Shown here piece by piece: positions 17,106-26,093 of a stretch of DNA of 64,000 bases (the stretch's first letter is position 1; the number at the start of each line of letters is the position of its first letter). The notes beneath the pieces were generated by a model. That model saw only the letters and a program-made list of their open reading frames with translations, did not search any database and was not told where the DNA came from. The stretch is from GWE2-42-39 sp034003625 (GTDB lineage: Bacteria > Bacteroidota > Bacteroidia > Bacteroidales > Prolixibacteraceae), in contig JAVEYG010000021.1 in NCBI GenBank assembly GCA_034003625.1, positions 23,353-87,352 of the forward strand, read 5' to 3'. Position numbers and translations under genes: made by a program.

Positions 17106-17906
17106 TTATTCTATCACTTTTTCAGAGTTTTTAATCCGGGTCATTTCGTTGTTCTGCAAAATTTCCCTGGCAAGCTCCATATAACTTTGCGACCCACGCG
17201 AATTGGCATCGTACAAAATTACCGGCTTACCATAGCTGGGAGCTTCGCTGAGCTTGATATTCCGCTGGATGAGCGTGTCAAAAACCATCTCCTGAAAATG
17301 CTTCTTCACTTCTTCGTGTACCTGGTTGGCCAGGTTCAGGCGCGAATCGTACATGGTCAGCAAAAACCCTTCAATCTCAAGTTCGGGGTTCAACCGGTTC
17401 TGAATGATTTTAATGGTGTTCAGCAATTTTCCTAAACCTTCCAGTGCAAAATACTCGCACTGTACCGGGATGATGATCGAATCGGCGGCAGTTAAAGCAT
17501 TCACTGTAATGAGCCCCAGTGAAGGCGAACAATCGATAAAAATAAAATCGTAATCGTCGCGGATTTTTTCAATTACGTATTTCAGTACTTTTTCGCGGTT
17601 GGGAAGATTGAGCATCTCAATCTCTGCCCCCACTAAGTCAATATGTGAAGGGATCAGGTCCAATCGTTCAATATCCGTATTCAGGATGATCTTTCGGGGA
17701 TCAAGGTCATCGACAATACATTCGTAAATACTGGTTTTCACATTCCTGACATCAAATCCGACCCCCGAAGTCGCATTCGCCTGTGGATCAGCATCAATGA
17801 TCAGGATTTTATATTCAAGTACGGCTAAACTGGCTGCTAAATTAATTGCCGTGGTCGTTTTCCCGACCCCTCCTTTTTGATTTGCAAGCGCAATAACTTT
17901 TCCCAT
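17106..17906 (-). CDS. parA: Chromosome-partitioning ATPase ParA (Soj)
   Basis: Walker-type ATPase that moves ParB-parS complexes on the nucleoid. 266 residues: deviant Walker A KGGVGKTT with the signature lysine (residues 11-18), Walker A' IIDADPQANAT, Walker B FIFIDCSPSLGLIT. Short N-terminus without the plasmid-type HTH, so it is the chromosomal form. First gene of the parA-parB-DUF5683-mltD operon, behind a near-consensus promoter. Confidence 0.96.
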   Translation of the reverse strand: MGKVIALANQKGGVGKTTTAINLAASLAVLEYKILIIDADPQANATSGVGFDVRNVKTSIYECIVDDLDPRKIILNTDIERLDLIPSHIDLVGAEIEMLNLPNREKVLKYVIEKIRDDYDFIFIDCSPSLGLITVNALTAADSIIIPVQCEYFALEGLGKLLNTIKIIQNRLNPELEIEGFLLTMYDSRLNLANQVHEEVKKHFQEMVFDTLIQRNIKLSEAPSYGKPVILYDANSRGSQSYMELAREILQNNEMTRIKNSEKVIE

Positions 17907-17933
17907 GCGAAACGGCTATATTTTGGTAAATTT

Positions 17934-17966
17934 CAAAGTTAATATTTTATGCAGAATAAGCTCAAA
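17934..17966 (-). promoter_or_regulatory. Promoter of the parAB operon
   Basis: Minus-strand TTTG (17963-17966), 21-base spacer, TAACTTTG (17934-17941): exact match to the Bacteroidota consensus TTTG/TAnnTTTG, 28 bases upstream of the parA start. Confidence 0.75.
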
Positions 17967-18024
17967 TTTGTTAATAACTTGTCATAAAACAAAGATTAAC
18001 AGCCAGATAGAGTTACACAATCCA

Positions 18025-19020
18025 TCAGACTATAATTTTTACTGCCTCGTTCCGTAACCGTTCTTTTTCGATTGGCACCACCCCCGGTTTTTCGCAAACC
18101 AAACCACCGGCAAGATTCGACAGAAGGGCGATAAATTTGGGGGGCAAACCAGCCGCAAGGCTCAAACTTGCCACTGCAAACACCGTATCTCCTGCCCCCG
18201 ACACGTCGGCAATGTCGCGTACCTCTGCCGGAAAATGGTTCTGTGTCAATCCATTGCTGATAAACACCCCGTTCTCGGAAAGGGTTATAAACATCAACCC
18301 GATATGATGTTCCTTCTTAAATTTCTCGGCAGCTTCCCGAATTTTATCCAGATCGGTTTTTTCAATGTTCAGGCGCAAACCATCGGTAAACTCCTTGAAA
18401 TTCGGCTTAAAAAGATCCACATTCACATAATTATTGAAGTTCCGTATCTTGGGATCAGCCGCTGTCGGGATATTCCGTTCGCGGGCAAGAGCGATCACCC
18501 TTTCGATCAGGCCGGGGGTAATCACCCCTTTATCGTAATCCACAAAAAGAATGATGTCAATCCGGTTTTTATCAACCAGCTCCTGTACTTTCGCGAAAAG
18601 CATGTTTTCAGTAGGAAGATCCACCAGCGTCGAGATTTCTTCATCGATCCTGGAAATCTGCTTTCCGCCAGAAATAATACGGGTTTTCACCGTGGTCATC
18701 CGGTCGTTTTTCACGAAAATACCTTCGTCCGACAGTCCGTTCTTTGCCATCAGGTTCTGAAATTTTTTTCCCTTGCCGTCATCTCCGATAATTGATACCA
18801 GGAGCGGGGTTGCTCCCAGCGACTGCAGGTTCATCGAAACATTGGCAGCCCCGCCCAGCCGGTTTTCCTGTTTGGTAACGGTCACGATCGGAATAGGCGC
18901 TTCCGGCGAAATACGGTCAACCCGCCCCCACAAATAATTATCGACCATCGCGTCTCCTATCACGATGACCTTCAGTTCCGAAAACTTTTCAATGGCCTGT
19001 TCTATTATACTTCTTTCCAC
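18025..19020 (-). CDS. PfkB-family sugar kinase, HldE/RfaE domain I type
   Basis: Predicted D-glycero-beta-D-manno-heptose 7-phosphate kinase of lipopolysaccharide precursor synthesis, 331 residues. It has the GDAMVDNYLWGRVDRISPEA start typical of the RfaE kinase domain, the GGAANV substrate motif, and the C-terminal DVSGAGDTVFAVASL motif with the catalytic aspartate. The nucleotidyltransferase half found in E. coli HldE is absent, so the transferase would be a separate protein. Start is GTG at 19020; there is no in-frame ATG nearby. Other PfkB substrates cannot be excluded, as no other heptose gene is in the window. Confidence 0.85.
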   Translation of the reverse strand: MERSIIEQAIEKFSELKVIVIGDAMVDNYLWGRVDRISPEAPIPIVTVTKQENRLGGAANVSMNLQSLGATPLLVSIIGDDGKGKKFQNLMAKNGLSDEGIFVKNDRMTTVKTRIISGGKQISRIDEEISTLVDLPTENMLFAKVQELVDKNRIDIILFVDYDKGVITPGLIERVIALARERNIPTAADPKIRNFNNYVNVDLFKPNFKEFTDGLRLNIEKTDLDKIREAAEKFKKEHHIGLMFITLSENGVFISNGLTQNHFPAEVRDIADVSGAGDTVFAVASLSLAAGLPPKFIALLSNLAGGLVCEKPGVVPIEKERLRNEAVKIIV

Positions 19021-19040
19021 AAGTTAATTTTTGAAGGAAA

Positions 19041-19048
19041 CAAAAGTA
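19041..19048 (-). promoter_or_regulatory. -7 element upstream of the HldE-type kinase
   Basis: Minus-strand TACTTTTG fits TAnnTTTG exactly, 20 bases before the GTG start. I see no good -33 TTTG at the usual distance, so the assignment rests on the -7 box alone. Confidence 0.4.
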
Positions 19049-19142
19049 GTAAAATTTGGTTGCCGTAATAACGAACCAGGAAGGATTGTTATTGTCCTGG
19101 ATGCATATCGGACAAAGAGGTTAAAAATGCAAGGTTTCCCCC

Positions 19143-21626
19143 CTACATCGGATCCACATCGGCATAAATTATTGCGCCCGAATTGTTTGGCTGGCTTTTC
19201 ACCTGTTCCATTATCTCCGAAATAATTTTTTTGGCTGCCGGCATTCGCTCGTCGCGCGCCAGTTTGATCAGAACTTCTTTCTGATACCATAACTGTATGC
19301 GCCCGACCACCGGACATTCGGGACCAAGTACCGGATAGTTGAAACGTTTCCGGAATTCGCCCGCCAAAACCGCGGCGATCAGATCAAGGCGTTGCTGGTT
19401 TTTGTGTTTTACCACTACTTTTACCAACCGGTAATATGGTGGATATTTAAATAATTTACGCTCGTGCAACTGACTGGCAAACATGCTTTCAAAATTGTTT
19501 CCCCGGGCATAGGCAAACACCGGGTGACCGGGTTGACTGGTTTGCACCACCACTTTTCCCCTCCTGTTTTTACGGCCCGCCCGTCCGCTCACCTGCACAA
19601 TCAACTGAAAACTCCGTTCGTAGGAACGAAAATCCGGGTAATTCAAAAGATTGTCGGCATTCAGGATGCCTACCACCCGTACATTTTCAAAATCCAGCCC
19701 TTTGGTAACCATTTGCGTACCGATCAGGATATCGATATTTCCTGATTCAAAGCGATGAATGATCTGCTGATAGGCATTTTTTGCCCGTGTGGTATCAAGG
19801 TCCATGCGTGCCACTCTTGCATCCGGGAAAAAGGTTGAAATTTCATCTTCAATTTTTTCCGTTCCAAAACCTTTGGTACGGACATCTCCCGAGCCACAAC
19901 CGGTACATTTGGGCGGAACCGGCTGTGTGTACCCGCAATAATGGCAAAGCAGGGCCGAACGCGATTTATGATAGGTCAGGCTCACATCGCAATGCCTGCA
20001 CCTGGGAATCCAGCCACAACCTGCACATTGGATAAAAGGAGCAAATCCCCGTCGGTTTTGAAATAAAATAACCTGTTCCCGGCTGGCCAACGCCTGCGTT
20101 ATTTCATCAAAAAGCCGGGGGCTGAAAACGGATTTCATCTGTTTTTTTTTGTACGCTTCGCGGGTGTCGGCAATAACCATCTCCGGCAGTTCAATTCCGC
20201 TGAACCGTTCGGTGAGCTTTACCAAACCGTATTTTTTGCTTTTGGCGTTGTAATAACTTTCGACAGAAGGGGTCGCTGTTCCGAGCAATACTTTCGCCCC
20301 ATGCAGGCTTCCCAGTATCACGGCCAGATCGCGGGCATTGTAACGCGGTGCAGGATCGTATTGCTTGTAACTGTTTTCATGTTCTTCATCTACAATGACC
20401 AGCCCGAGTTTACGAAAAGGTAACAAGGCCGCCGAACGCGCCCCCAATATCAACTGGTATTGTTCGCCGTTTTTGCCTGGTTTTTCGTTCAACACGCTGA
20501 ACCATATCTCCACCCTCTCGGCATCGTTGAATTTAGAATGATACACACCGGCTTTGGCACCAAATGCTTTTCTCAGGCGGTTGACAATCTGTGTAGTAAG
20601 CCCGATTTCAGGAACCAGGTACAAAACCTGGCTGCCCTTTTGTAACTGTTCTTCAATCAGTTTGATATAAATCTCGGTCTTCCCGCTTGATGTCACCCCG
20701 TGCAGCAACACGGTTTGTTGTGTTTCGAACTGCGACTTTATTTCATCAACGGCTTTTTGCTGTACCCCCGAAAGGTGGTGAATAGTTAGTTGTTCCGGTC
20801 CTTCGTTTTCCAAACGTCCGGTTTCTTTCTGAAAAACCTCTATAAATTCTTTTTCCTGAAGGCTGCGCAACAAGGTTTCTGAAGCCCCCGAACCTTCGAG
20901 CAGTTCTTTTTTCCCGATTTCATCTTTCTTTTCAGGGGCAAAAAGAGTTTCCGAAAGAAAATACTGAAAAAGCTGTTCCTGCTTTTTAGCCCGGCCAAAC
21001 GACTCTACACAATCCCGTATCTGTTTTTCACCGGTAATTTTTTCGTTCAGCCTTACATACGGTACCAATTTAGGTTTATAGGCCTCTTTCATCTGCTCCT
21101 CTATCAGCACCGCATTTTTTTCAAGCAAAAGTTTGATGATGGAATACGAATTTTTCCTCCCCAGGAACCGGTTGGCCTCCTGAACAGTCAAATGCCCGCG
21201 GCTTTGAAGCAAAAGGAGCAATGAACTCTCTGCATCTGAAAGACCGGATGAAAGATTAACTTTTTCATTCAAAATGAATTTTGTCTGGCTTTCCAGCTTC
21301 AGTCCCGAAGGCAAAGCCGCTTTATACACTTCGCCCGGCGAACAACAGTAATAATCCGCCATCCACTCCCACAAATCCATTTGTTTCAGGTCGACAACGG
21401 GCTCTTCATCCAGGATGGCTTCAATGTCCTTTATTTCATACCCTGCTTCCGGTTTCCGGTCGTGAATGCGATGAACCAGCGCCGATAAAAATTTACGTTG
21501 CCCGAATTGCACAATCACCCGGATACCGGTTTTTATCTTCACCTGGAACCCGGGAGGAACACCATACGTAAATTTCCTGTTCAACGGAAGCGGCAAAATC
21601 ACATCAACATACATTTCAGAAACCAT
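19143..21626 (-). CDS. priA: Primosomal protein N' (replication restart helicase PriA)
   Basis: 3'-to-5' DNA helicase that rebuilds replication forks after arrest. About 827 residues: N-terminal 3'-DNA-binding domain (YVDVILPLPLNRKFTYGVP), a winged helix, helicase lobe 1 with Walker A GVTSSGKTEIY and DEEH box (VIVDEEHENSYKQYDP), zinc-binding region with four CxxC-like pairs (CAGCGWIPRCRHCD ... CHYCG ... CTGCGSG), and helicase lobe 2 (GTQMVTKGLDFENV, QVSGRAGR). I take the ATG at 21626; a TTG two codons upstream and an ATG at 21614 are alternatives. Transcribed alone, facing away from zwf. Confidence 0.96.
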   Translation of the reverse strand: MVSEMYVDVILPLPLNRKFTYGVPPGFQVKIKTGIRVIVQFGQRKFLSALVHRIHDRKPEAGYEIKDIEAILDEEPVVDLKQMDLWEWMADYYCCSPGEVYKAALPSGLKLESQTKFILNEKVNLSSGLSDAESSLLLLLQSRGHLTVQEANRFLGRKNSYSIIKLLLEKNAVLIEEQMKEAYKPKLVPYVRLNEKITGEKQIRDCVESFGRAKKQEQLFQYFLSETLFAPEKKDEIGKKELLEGSGASETLLRSLQEKEFIEVFQKETGRLENEGPEQLTIHHLSGVQQKAVDEIKSQFETQQTVLLHGVTSSGKTEIYIKLIEEQLQKGSQVLYLVPEIGLTTQIVNRLRKAFGAKAGVYHSKFNDAERVEIWFSVLNEKPGKNGEQYQLILGARSAALLPFRKLGLVIVDEEHENSYKQYDPAPRYNARDLAVILGSLHGAKVLLGTATPSVESYYNAKSKKYGLVKLTERFSGIELPEMVIADTREAYKKKQMKSVFSPRLFDEITQALASREQVILFQNRRGFAPFIQCAGCGWIPRCRHCDVSLTYHKSRSALLCHYCGYTQPVPPKCTGCGSGDVRTKGFGTEKIEDEISTFFPDARVARMDLDTTRAKNAYQQIIHRFESGNIDILIGTQMVTKGLDFENVRVVGILNADNLLNYPDFRSYERSFQLIVQVSGRAGRKNRRGKVVVQTSQPGHPVFAYARGNNFESMFASQLHERKLFKYPPYYRLVKVVVKHKNQQRLDLIAAVLAGEFRKRFNYPVLGPECPVVGRIQLWYQKEVLIKLARDERMPAAKKIISEIMEQVKSQPNNSGAIIYADVDPM

Positions 21627-21794
21627 AAGCAACAGAATAAGCCGAAAGGTAGCGGTTTTTTAAAAAACGGGAGAGAAGTGTTGAAAAGTTTTGTTTTATT
21701 AATACTTTGGAGGAAAAAATCAAAAAGACTGAAAAGAAAAGGAATAAACCTTGTGGATGTAATAATTGTTTTCTTTTGAAAACTATTTGTAAAA

Positions 21795-23306
21795 ATGAAA
21801 CAAACCGAAAATCAAATATTGGTCATTTTTGGTGCATCGGGTGATCTGACCAAACGCAAGCTGATCCCTGCCATGTTCGATTTACAGTTACAGGAAATGC
21901 TTCCCCGGAAATTTGCCATCCTGGGTGTAAGCCGCACCAATCTGGACGACCAGATGTTCCGCGAGCGGATGATGGAATTTCTTCCGAAAGACAAAAAATA
22001 CGCAAAAGAAATTCCGGCATTTCAGGAAAGATTGTATTACCAACCCTTAGACACTTCCGGTAATTACGAATACCCGATTTTGCGCGACCGACTGCTGACC
22101 CTTGCCAAAGATTTGGGCATTCCTGAAAATTTTATCTTCTATTTGTCTACCCCGCCGCAACTGTATGAACTGATCCCTCAGGGGCTGGCATCCGTCGGGT
22201 TGAACGATGCTTCGGGCGGCTTCAAACGACTGATCGTGGAAAAGCCCTTTGGCACCGACCTTGAATCGGCCAGAACCTTAAACAAAAATCTGCTGGACTA
22301 TTTCTCGGAAGAACAGATTTACCGTATCGACCATTACTTAGGAAAGGAAACCGTTCAGAACATGTTGGTTACCCGCTTCTCAAACGGCATTTTTGAGCCA
22401 ATCTGGAACCACAATTTCATTCACCATATCGAAATCACTTCGGCAGAAAGTCTGGGAGTGGAAGAACGCGGAGGTTATTACGACCATTCAGGGGCCATGC
22501 GCGATATGGTACAGAACCACCTGATGCAATTAGTGGGCTTAGTAGCTATGGAACCACCGGTAGTGATCGAAGCCGATGCCATTCGTAACGAAGTGCTGAA
22601 GGTTTTTCAGTCGCTGCGCCCCATTCGGGAAGAACAGGTGGCACAACGCGTAATCCGCGGACAATACACGCAATCACACATCAAAGCGAAACTTGTGAAA
22701 GGTTACCGCGAAGAAAATGGGGTCAATCCGGAATCACGTACAGAAACCTATCTGGCGTTGAAGTTTTACATCGACAACTGGCGTTGGGGGGGCGTCCCGT
22801 TTTACATCCGGACAGGGAAAAAATTACCGGCACGTGTCACCGAAGTAGTCATTCACTTTAAAAAGACGCCGCACCATCTTTTTGGAGGACAAGCCGACAG
22901 CGAAGTGGCCAACAACCAGTTGGTTATCCGGATTCAGCCCGACGAAGGCATTTTGTTAAAATTCGGCATGAAAGTGCCGGGCGCCGGCTTCCGGGTGCAA
23001 ACCGTGAATATGGATTTTCATTACGACCAATTGGCCGATGTGCACCTGCCCTCGGCTTATGAACGCCTCCTGCTCGACTGCATGCAGGGCGATGCAACAT
23101 TATATGCACGTGGCGATGCGGTCGAAAAAGCATGGGAATTTGTACAACCTATACTGAATGCATGGAAGAACAATCCGGATATTCCGGTATACGGTTATCC
23201 TGCCGGGACTTGGGGCCCCGATGTCGCCGATCAGTTAGTAGAAGACGGACAATGGCGTTATCCCTGTAAAAACCTCAGTAACGATGGGGAATATTGTGAA
23301 CTGTAA
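21795..23306 (+). CDS. zwf: Glucose-6-phosphate 1-dehydrogenase
   Basis: First step of the oxidative pentose phosphate pathway: glucose 6-phosphate to 6-phosphogluconolactone, making NADPH. 503 residues with the nucleotide-binding GASGDLTKRKLIPAM (about 13-27), the substrate-binding and catalytic RIDHYLGKE motif (about 177-185) and the later ITSAESLGVEERGGYYD region. Length is normal. The lactonase gene follows after a 146-base gap; gnd, which often precedes zwf in this phylum, is not in the window. The spacer 23307-23452 shows no gene. Confidence 0.97.
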   Translation: MKQTENQILVIFGASGDLTKRKLIPAMFDLQLQEMLPRKFAILGVSRTNLDDQMFRERMMEFLPKDKKYAKEIPAFQERLYYQPLDTSGNYEYPILRDRLLTLAKDLGIPENFIFYLSTPPQLYELIPQGLASVGLNDASGGFKRLIVEKPFGTDLESARTLNKNLLDYFSEEQIYRIDHYLGKETVQNMLVTRFSNGIFEPIWNHNFIHHIEITSAESLGVEERGGYYDHSGAMRDMVQNHLMQLVGLVAMEPPVVIEADAIRNEVLKVFQSLRPIREEQVAQRVIRGQYTQSHIKAKLVKGYREENGVNPESRTETYLALKFYIDNWRWGGVPFYIRTGKKLPARVTEVVIHFKKTPHHLFGGQADSEVANNQLVIRIQPDEGILLKFGMKVPGAGFRVQTVNMDFHYDQLADVHLPSAYERLLLDCMQGDATLYARGDAVEKAWEFVQPILNAWKNNPDIPVYGYPAGTWGPDVADQLVEDGQWRYPCKNLSNDGEYCEL

Positions 23307-23452
23307 CCACCCGGTAATAACGAACAATGACGATATTGAAATTGAATATCAAAAAAGAACAGTCGGGGAATCTGGAAACAAAAAACAGGCGCAAGCCGGT
23401 ACAACACAAGGAGCTGCCAAAGACTGCCTGATACAACCATAAACTATTCGCC

Positions 23453-24184
23453 ATGAAACAAAACATTGAAGTAAAGATTTTTAAAAACCCGGAAAAAGTA
23501 GCCAAAGCATTTGCCAAGGAGCTGTTGGCCATGATAAGCAAATCAGCACAAAAGCGTTTCGACATTGCCCTGTCGGGCGGACAAACGCCTAAACTGCTCT
23601 TTCAATATTTAAGTTCGAAATACAGGGAAAAACTTCCGTGGCAACGGCTTCATTTCTGGTGGGGCGACGAACGTTGTGTCCCGGCGGCACATGCCGACAG
23701 CAATTACGGGGTCGCCCGCGAACTGCTGTTTTCAAAGATTGAAATCCCTGCAGAAAATATTCATCCGGTAAACGGGGAAAACGATCCGCATGAAGAAGCT
23801 GTTTCGTACGGACACCAGTTACAGGGGCAACTGAACAACCGTCACGGCTGGCCGGTTTTCGACCTCATTATCCTGGGCATGGGAAACGACGGGCATACAG
23901 CCTCCATCTTTCCCGACCAGATGCACCTGCTCGGCTCCGGTTCGGTGTGCGAAGTATCCACTCATCCCGATACCAGGCAAAAACGAATTACACTTACCGG
24001 AAAAACACTGAACAATGCCAACCGGGTTTATTTTTTGGTTACCGGTGAGAATAAAGCCAAGCGTATTTCGCAAATTATGAATAACCGGAAAAAAGCTCAA
24101 AAATTTCCGGCCTACCATATTATTCCTGAAAACGGCGATTTTTACTGGTACCTCGACGAAGACGCGGCGAAAAAAATCAGGTAA
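23453..24184 (+). CDS. pgl: 6-phosphogluconolactonase
   Basis: Hydrolyses 6-phosphogluconolactone to 6-phosphogluconate after Zwf. The 243-residue protein is of the DevB/SOL type in the NagB-like fold, with ALSGGQTPKLLFQYL (phosphate-binding), WWGDERCVPAAHADSNYG and the LGMGNDGHTASIFP active-site motif whose histidine is catalytic. It follows zwf on the same strand, so it is probably cotranscribed. Ends 6 bases before the convergent GH15 gene. Confidence 0.96.
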   Translation: MKQNIEVKIFKNPEKVAKAFAKELLAMISKSAQKRFDIALSGGQTPKLLFQYLSSKYREKLPWQRLHFWWGDERCVPAAHADSNYGVARELLFSKIEIPAENIHPVNGENDPHEEAVSYGHQLQGQLNNRHGWPVFDLIILGMGNDGHTASIFPDQMHLLGSGSVCEVSTHPDTRQKRITLTGKTLNNANRVYFLVTGENKAKRISQIMNNRKKAQKFPAYHIIPENGDFYWYLDEDAAKKIR

Positions 24185-24190
24185 ACGGGT

Positions 24191-26002
24191 TTAATCGCCA
24201 TGAATTTCATCCAACAATTCCTGATCGGTAATGACTTCAGCATCCGACAGGTTGATGGCCGTTTCGATCAACGCCAAATGGGAATAAGCCTGTGGAAAAT
24301 TTCCCAACAGGCGCTTGCTCTCAAAATCGATATCTTCGCTAAACAAACCCAGATGGTTGCTGTACGATAACAATTGGTCGAACAAACGTTTGGCATCTGC
24401 TTTTTCCCCGATTTTAAATAAGCTGTTGATCATCCAAAAAGTACAGATGGTGAAAGAAGATGTTGGCAGCCCAAAATCGTCTTTGTTTTTATAGCGGTAC
24501 ATCAGCCCGTTGTGCATCAGTTGTTTTCGGGTTTCCAATACGGTTTTTTTGTACCGTTCGTCGGAGGCAGGCAAAAAACCATAATTTTCAATTAACAGGT
24601 TGGAGGCATCCAGGTCGTCGCTTCCGTAAAACTGAGTGAACGACTGCAACTTTTCGTTCCACGCATTTTTAATAATGTCTGTTTTGATCTTGTCACGCAA
24701 CAGTTCCCATTGTTGGGAATGGCGGTCCATTTTCAATAAACCGGCAATTTTCACCGCCCTGTCGATGGCCACCCAGCATAAAACTTTCGAGAAGGTAAAA
24801 TGCTTTTGTTCGTTGCGCAACTCCCATATCCCGCGGTCTGGCTTCTGCCAGTTACGATCAACCGTTTTTACAATGGAGCGTACAATGGTCCACAATTCCT
24901 CGCTCATGGCCAGCGATACGTTGTATATGTTGAAATGCTGATAGATCACATCCATCAGGATGCCGTATATGTCGTTTTGCTTTTGTTTGTAGGCCGCATT
25001 GCCAATACGTACCGGCGCCGATTTTTCATATCCTTCAAAATGTTCCAATATACGTTCGCTCAGCTTTTTTTCGCCGTTGATCCCGTACATGATCTGTAGC
25101 TTTTCATCTTTATCGGGAATAATACGGTTAATAAACTGAAGGTAGCGGGCAGCGATGTTCATGTGTCCCAGACTGGTCATTACCTTAATAACCATTGAGG
25201 CATCGCGTATCCAGCAAAAACGGTAATCCCAGTTCCTCACTTCACCAATACTCTCAGGAAGAGAGGTGGTGAGGGCTGCCAGTACCGCTCCCGATTTGTC
25301 GAAGCTCAGAAGTTTTAAGGCCAATGCACTCCGGGTGATTTCTTCGTTGTATTTCAGGAATTTCCGGGTTTTTTCCGACCAGTTGAGCCAATAGACTTTG
25401 GTGCGCTCAAATTTTAAATTGGTGCGTTCGATGTTCTGTTGTAATAATTTCTGATTGTAGCTCAACAGAAAAAAGCCGTCGCCGGTCAATTCAAGTTCAG
25501 TGCTATCCAGAATTTTTTGTTTGTCGAAATTGGTATACAGGTACAGCGAGTCGTAAACCCCTGAAACGGTATAACTTTTTATATAATCGGTCCTGGTTTC
25601 GTTTCTGGTTTCCCCGAAAGCGTACTCCAACCGGGGATTATATTTAACCCTGAACCACGGGGAACCGCTCACCTTTTGGATGTATCGGATAATGTCGGGC
25701 GGGTTATAATGCTGGTCGTTGCCGTTGATGTAGCGGGGCATGAAATCGTAAATATGGAAACAGTCGTTCCCTTTTCTGAAACTGGTTTGTAAAATATTGG
25801 TGCGGGGAATATACGATTGCTTGATTTCTGTCCCTTTTGCCGGAATAATGGAAAAAGTCCCGCCTTTGTCCCGGTCGAGAAGAGCCGCAAACACACTTGG
25901 AGAATTAAAATCGGGCAGGCAACACCACTCAATATCTCCTTTTTCCGACACTAAGGCCCCACTTCTGCAATTGCCTATTATTCCGTAATTCAGGTTGCTC
26001 AT
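24191..26002 (-). CDS. Glycoside hydrolase family 15 protein (glucoamylase/trehalase-like)
   Basis: A 603-residue cytoplasmic protein (no signal peptide) of the bacterial GH15 type: N-terminal beta-sandwich (IGNCRSGALVSEKGDIEWCC then LPDFNSPSVFA) and an alpha/alpha barrel with VRNWDYRFCWIRDAS, the general-acid glutamate in RGIWELRNEQKHFTFSK (near residue 392) and the end motif GLFSEDIDFE plus GNFPQAYSHLALI with the general-base region. Family members act as glucoamylases, glucodextranases or trehalases. It is transcribed divergently from the fused trehalose synthase/phosphatase, with about 90 bases between start codons, which makes an intracellular trehalase role attractive but unproven. Convergent with pgl. 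Confidence 0.88.
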   Translation of the reverse strand: MSNLNYGIIGNCRSGALVSEKGDIEWCCLPDFNSPSVFAALLDRDKGGTFSIIPAKGTEIKQSYIPRTNILQTSFRKGNDCFHIYDFMPRYINGNDQHYNPPDIIRYIQKVSGSPWFRVKYNPRLEYAFGETRNETRTDYIKSYTVSGVYDSLYLYTNFDKQKILDSTELELTGDGFFLLSYNQKLLQQNIERTNLKFERTKVYWLNWSEKTRKFLKYNEEITRSALALKLLSFDKSGAVLAALTTSLPESIGEVRNWDYRFCWIRDASMVIKVMTSLGHMNIAARYLQFINRIIPDKDEKLQIMYGINGEKKLSERILEHFEGYEKSAPVRIGNAAYKQKQNDIYGILMDVIYQHFNIYNVSLAMSEELWTIVRSIVKTVDRNWQKPDRGIWELRNEQKHFTFSKVLCWVAIDRAVKIAGLLKMDRHSQQWELLRDKIKTDIIKNAWNEKLQSFTQFYGSDDLDASNLLIENYGFLPASDERYKKTVLETRKQLMHNGLMYRYKNKDDFGLPTSSFTICTFWMINSLFKIGEKADAKRLFDQLLSYSNHLGLFSEDIDFESKRLLGNFPQAYSHLALIETAINLSDAEVITDQELLDEIHGD

Positions 26003-26093
26003 ATCTTAATTTTTAAAAAGAAATTAGCTTTCGATATCCCAATTTTCAAAAAAAATCTGTATTATGTAATTGAAAATCAAAATTTCCTATAAT

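Noticed and set aside
17907..18024. parS site near parAB
   Set aside because: Looked for a palindrome like TGTTTCACGTGAAACA here and around CACGTG words elsewhere; none matched.
26070..26093. TTG start of the trehalose enzyme
   Set aside because: Adds eight residues not typical of the family; ATG at 26094 gives the canonical N-terminus.
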